Below are positions 61,460 to 64,000 of a stretch of 64,000 nucleotides of DNA, piece by piece; within the stretch, counting starts at the first letter, position 1, and each line of letters starts with the position of its first letter. Source of the stretch: Natronomicrosphaera sp040876735 (lineage in GTDB: Bacteria > Planctomycetota > Phycisphaerae > Phycisphaerales > Phycisphaeraceae); NCBI GenBank assembly GCA_040876735.1, contig JBBDPC010000100.1, positions 1 to 64,000 of the forward strand, given 5' to 3'. Under the pieces are notes generated by a model. It saw only the letters and a program-made list of their open reading frames with translations. It was not told the DNA's origin and did no database searches. The translations under genes and the position numbers were made by a program.

Positions 61460-63322
61460 ATGAACCATCCAGCATGGCGCCATCTTTCCCATTGGATCAA
61501 GCGGCATGTGCCGTTGATCGTGGGGCTGCTCAGCGTGCTCGTGACGTTCGTCGCCACATGGCAACTGGACACGGCGACGCGCCAGCGCGACCAGGTCCGC
61601 TTCGAGGCCTGGATCGAAAAGACGCAGGACACCGCGTATGAGCGCATCTACAACCACACCAGCCTGCTGCGCGGTCTGCGGGGGTTGTTCAGCGCCAGCA
61701 ACCATGTCACGGCCCGGGAGTTCCGGCAGTTTGTCGACAGCTTCGACGTGGCGCAGCGTTACCCGGCGGTGCAGGCGTTGGGCTTCGCGCTCAAGGCGCC
61801 GGCATCGGAGTTGCCGCAGGTTGAAGCCATGCTGCACGAGCAGGCCCCCGACGCCCGCATCTGGCCGGCGACGCCGCGGGAGACGTATTACCCGACTATG
61901 TATTCGCGTACGCTGACGGAGGGCTACGACCACCTGATAGGCTTTGACATCGCCGCCGACCAGGCCGGGGTCGAGGCCATGCAGCGCAGCCAGCAGACGC
62001 TGGAAGCGGCGGCGTCGCGCGGCGAGCTTTCGTTCCAGCGTGACATGACCGCCGCCGTCGGCCGGCGGGCCCCGGATCACTTCGCCCTCTATCTGCCGGT
62101 CTTTCGGGAAGATCTGCATGCCAATCGGCAACCGAGCGAGGACAGCGAGGTGGCGGGCTTTCTCTACGCGATGATCGACAAGCAGGAGTTCTGGCACATC
62201 GCCTTCCATCCGGTGTCGCAACGTTACTTCGACATCTTCGTCTATGACGGCGATCAGTTGGACGCGACAAGCCAGGCGTTTACCAACGGCGTCCTGGTTC
62301 CGCCGCGCGAGGGGGCGCACCGGTCCCGGTTCCGCGACGAGGTGACGGTGGACATCGCCGGTCGGCCGTGGACGCTGGTGTTTCATTCCAAGCCGGCGTT
62401 CGAGGCGCTCTCGTCGCGGCCGACGGTGGTGCCGATGACGTTCGGCGGCGGCATGCTGGCGAGCCTGGTGCTGTTCCTGCTCGCGCGGTCGCAGACGCGG
62501 GCGTGGATGGCGGCGCACCGGCTCAACGAAGAGTTGCAGGCGTCGGAGCGTCAACTGCGCGAGGTCAACGGCACGCTGGAGCAGCGCGTCGCCGAACGCA
62601 CCGCCGTCGCCGAGCAGCGGGCCGTCCTCGCCCGCCGGCTGGCCAACGAGGTGACGCAGATCGAGCAGCGTGAACGGCGTCGGCTGGCGCGCACGCTGCA
62701 CGACCACCTCCAGCAACTGCTCGTCGCCGCCCGCTTTCGCCTGCAACTGCTCAACGCGACGTCCAACGGCAGCGGCGACGCGATCACCATTCAACAGGAG
62801 CTGGACAACCTGCTGCACGAAGCGATCGACGCCTCGCGGTCGCTGACGATCGAATTGAGCCCGCCGATCGTGCATGAAAGCGGGCTGGGCGACTGCCTGC
62901 ACTGGCTGGCCCGGCATGTTCAGCAGCAGCACCGGCTGGCGGTGGACGTGCAGGTCGAGGGCGAGCCGGGCACGCTGGACGCGATGATCACGCCGAACGT
63001 GAAGATCATGCTCTTCGAAGCGGTGCGCGAAGCGCTGCTGAACACGGTCAAATACGCCGGCGTACGCGAAGCGTCGATCCACCTGCGGCATGACCCGGCC
63101 ACCGACATGCTCGACCTGACCGTGGCGGACGAGGGCGTCGGCTTCGACGGCGACAAGGTGGCGGTCCGCGGTCCGGGCGTGGAACGCTTCGGCCTGTTCA
63201 GCATCCGCGAACGCCTGGAACTGCTCAACGGCCAGCTCGTGATCGACACCGCCCCCGGCAAGGGCACACGCATCACCCTGCGCCTGCCCGCTCATCAACC
63301 CGCGGACGTGGCGCAGCCCTGA
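61460..63322 (+). CDS. CHASE-domain sensor histidine kinase (HisKA_3 type)
   Basis: This is a 620-residue membrane sensor kinase. A first transmembrane helix (about 17-36), an extracytoplasmic CHASE ligand-binding domain (about 75-310, with YPAVQALGFA and ARIWPATPRETYYPTMY), and a second helix near 320-342 are visible. A coiled coil leads to the HisKA_3 block with phosphoacceptor His414 in ARTLHDHLQQLL. The HATPase domain has ALLNTVKYAG, the G box DEGVGFDGD and FGLFSIRERLELL. This NarX/DesK-like class usually partners with a LuxR-type regulator, which is not in the window. Confidence 0.93.
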   Translation: MNHPAWRHLSHWIKRHVPLIVGLLSVLVTFVATWQLDTATRQRDQVRFEAWIEKTQDTAYERIYNHTSLLRGLRGLFSASNHVTAREFRQFVDSFDVAQRYPAVQALGFALKAPASELPQVEAMLHEQAPDARIWPATPRETYYPTMYSRTLTEGYDHLIGFDIAADQAGVEAMQRSQQTLEAAASRGELSFQRDMTAAVGRRAPDHFALYLPVFREDLHANRQPSEDSEVAGFLYAMIDKQEFWHIAFHPVSQRYFDIFVYDGDQLDATSQAFTNGVLVPPREGAHRSRFRDEVTVDIAGRPWTLVFHSKPAFEALSSRPTVVPMTFGGGMLASLVLFLLARSQTRAWMAAHRLNEELQASERQLREVNGTLEQRVAERTAVAEQRAVLARRLANEVTQIEQRERRRLARTLHDHLQQLLVAARFRLQLLNATSNGSGDAITIQQELDNLLHEAIDASRSLTIELSPPIVHESGLGDCLHWLARHVQQQHRLAVDVQVEGEPGTLDAMITPNVKIMLFEAVREALLNTVKYAGVREASIHLRHDPATDMLDLTVADEGVGFDGDKVAVRGPGVERFGLFSIRERLELLNGQLVIDTAPGKGTRITLRLPAHQPADVAQP

Positions 63323-64000
63323 CCCCCAACGCCCCGGCCCGCAACGCAATCAGCAGCAGCACCGGCCACAACGCCAGCGGCAGCGTCTGCGGCCACGCCG
63401 GCCACGTCAACGCCGCCAGCAACGTCACCCCCGCCGCCGCCAGCAGATACACCCGCAACCACCGCGCCCCCGGCCAGCGCCACAACGCCACCGCCGCCAG
63501 CAGATGCGTCGGCCATGCCCAGAGCAGGTTCCAGTTCGGCCCCGTCACGTCATGCTCCGTCCCCAGCCACATCCCCGCCACCACCACGCCCGCCAGCCCC
63601 GTCACGCCCAGCAGCAGCGCGTCCGCCACGCTCACCCCACGCCGACGCCGCGACCCCATCCGCCCCCGCCCACGCACTTCCCGCCACGTCACCACCGCAC
63701 CCACCACCAGCAGCCCCCACGCCGCCAGCGCCGGCCAGCGCACCGTCGGCTCAATCGTGTCCGCCCCTTCATACCAGTACAACGCCTGCTTCTCCCGCAC
63801 CAACGGCCGCGCCTCGCCCTCACGCGCCACCGTCGCCGCGTCAAACGCCTCCATCAACGGCACGGGCAGGAACATCCGCTCCCGCCGACCCACCGCCTCG
63901 TCCCCCGGCTGCCCCATCACCAGCGTCACCCCCAACCACAGCAGCCGGGCGTTCGCCATGTAAGGCGCCAGCATCGCCCGGTACGTCGTCGCCGGCTCCG
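63273..64000 (-). CDS. 3' part of a DUF4105-like membrane protein (runs off the window)
   Basis: The frame is open to the window end (codons read ...EPATTYRAMLAPYMANARLL), so the 5' part is missing. The visible 242 codons contain VTLVMGQPGDEAVGRRERMF with LPVPLMEAFDAA, which recalls the C-terminal block of DUF4105 proteins. Four hydrophobic segments then form a membrane tail. The last codons overlap the convergent kinase gene by 50 nt, and the true stop context is unusual but open. Identification as DUF4105 is moderate. Confidence 0.65.
   Translation of the reverse strand, partial: EPATTYRAMLAPYMANARLLWLGVTLVMGQPGDEAVGRRERMFLPVPLMEAFDAATVAREGEARPLVREKQALYWYEGADTIEPTVRWPALAAWGLLVVGAVVTWREVRGRGRMGSRRRRGVSVADALLLGVTGLAGVVVAGMWLGTEHDVTGPNWNLLWAWPTHLLAAVALWRWPGARWLRVYLLAAAGVTLLAALTWPAWPQTLPLALWPVLLLIALRAGALGVRAAPRPRVDERAGAG

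Overview
The window is very GC-rich, single-chromosome-type bacterial DNA that reads as a planctomycete, most likely of the class Phycisphaerae. The indicators are several membrane proteins that start with or carry a C-x2-C...C-P-E-C-G zinc ribbon, a set of pilin-like proteins with the FTLIE leader and a C-terminal H-X9/10-DG motif, a DUF1501/DUF1800 pair, a giant PQQ-type beta-propeller protein, the futalosine menaquinone route (mqnC), and flagellin with FapA. No plasmid, phage or CRISPR signal was seen. Taxonomy is an inference from gene content.

Layout. 1-4.4 kb: protein quality control on the minus strand (trigger factor, a SHOCT-type membrane protein, clpX). 4.4-8.1 kb: a DUF2868 membrane protein overlapping a DUF3482 GTPase. 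8.5-14.3 kb: pilin-like protein, tRNA-Ala(GGC) with a terminator, the PQQ-type propeller protein and a broken pilin-like remnant. 14.3-16.9 kb: NAD-dependent epimerase plus a SPW-VKOR-SPW membrane protein. 17.1-22.4 kb: rhodanese and dodecin, then a tight minus-strand unit of lipoprotein, ResB, CcsA and an RbsD/FucU protein. 22.5-31.3 kb: zinc-ribbon membrane protein with a probable frameshift, another pilin-like protein, topA, a DUF6498-like protein, an FMN-binding split-barrel protein, a zinc-ribbon MotA-like protein and RicT/PSP1. 31.7-38.4 kb: two aldo/keto reductases, trmL, flagellin, two divergent receiver proteins and an orphan. 38.5-44.9 kb: PfkB kinase, ispG, a transposase scrap, an esterase and FapA. 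44.9-55.4 kb: DUF1501/DUF1800, a DUF6159 protein, an ankyrin-FHA protein, a PH/TPM/TPM/zinc-ribbon cassette, a cold-shock protein and a phosphodiesterase/phosphatase-like protein. 55.5-64 kb: mutS, a candidate structured RNA, mqnC, pdxJ, a CHASE histidine kinase and the 3' part of a DUF4105-type gene.

The most striking content is not a single gene but a dense population of short palindromic or composite repeats. At least five families occupy the intergenic spaces, abut start codons (trmL, ispG, pdxJ) and supply the last codons of one gene (fapA). They also appear to sit in frame inside two conserved genes: a GC-rich inverted repeat just before the MutS Walker A motif, and in TopA a 36-nt module that is nearly identical to part of a composite intergenic repeat present twice in the window. 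This resembles in style the Rickettsia palindromic elements, but the sequences are different. A C-terminal scrap of a REP-associated (Y1) transposase is also present and is a possible clue to mobilisation.

Gene starts were chosen from Shine-Dalgarno spacing and family alignment from memory. No database search or folding calculation was run, so family names rest on recognised motifs.
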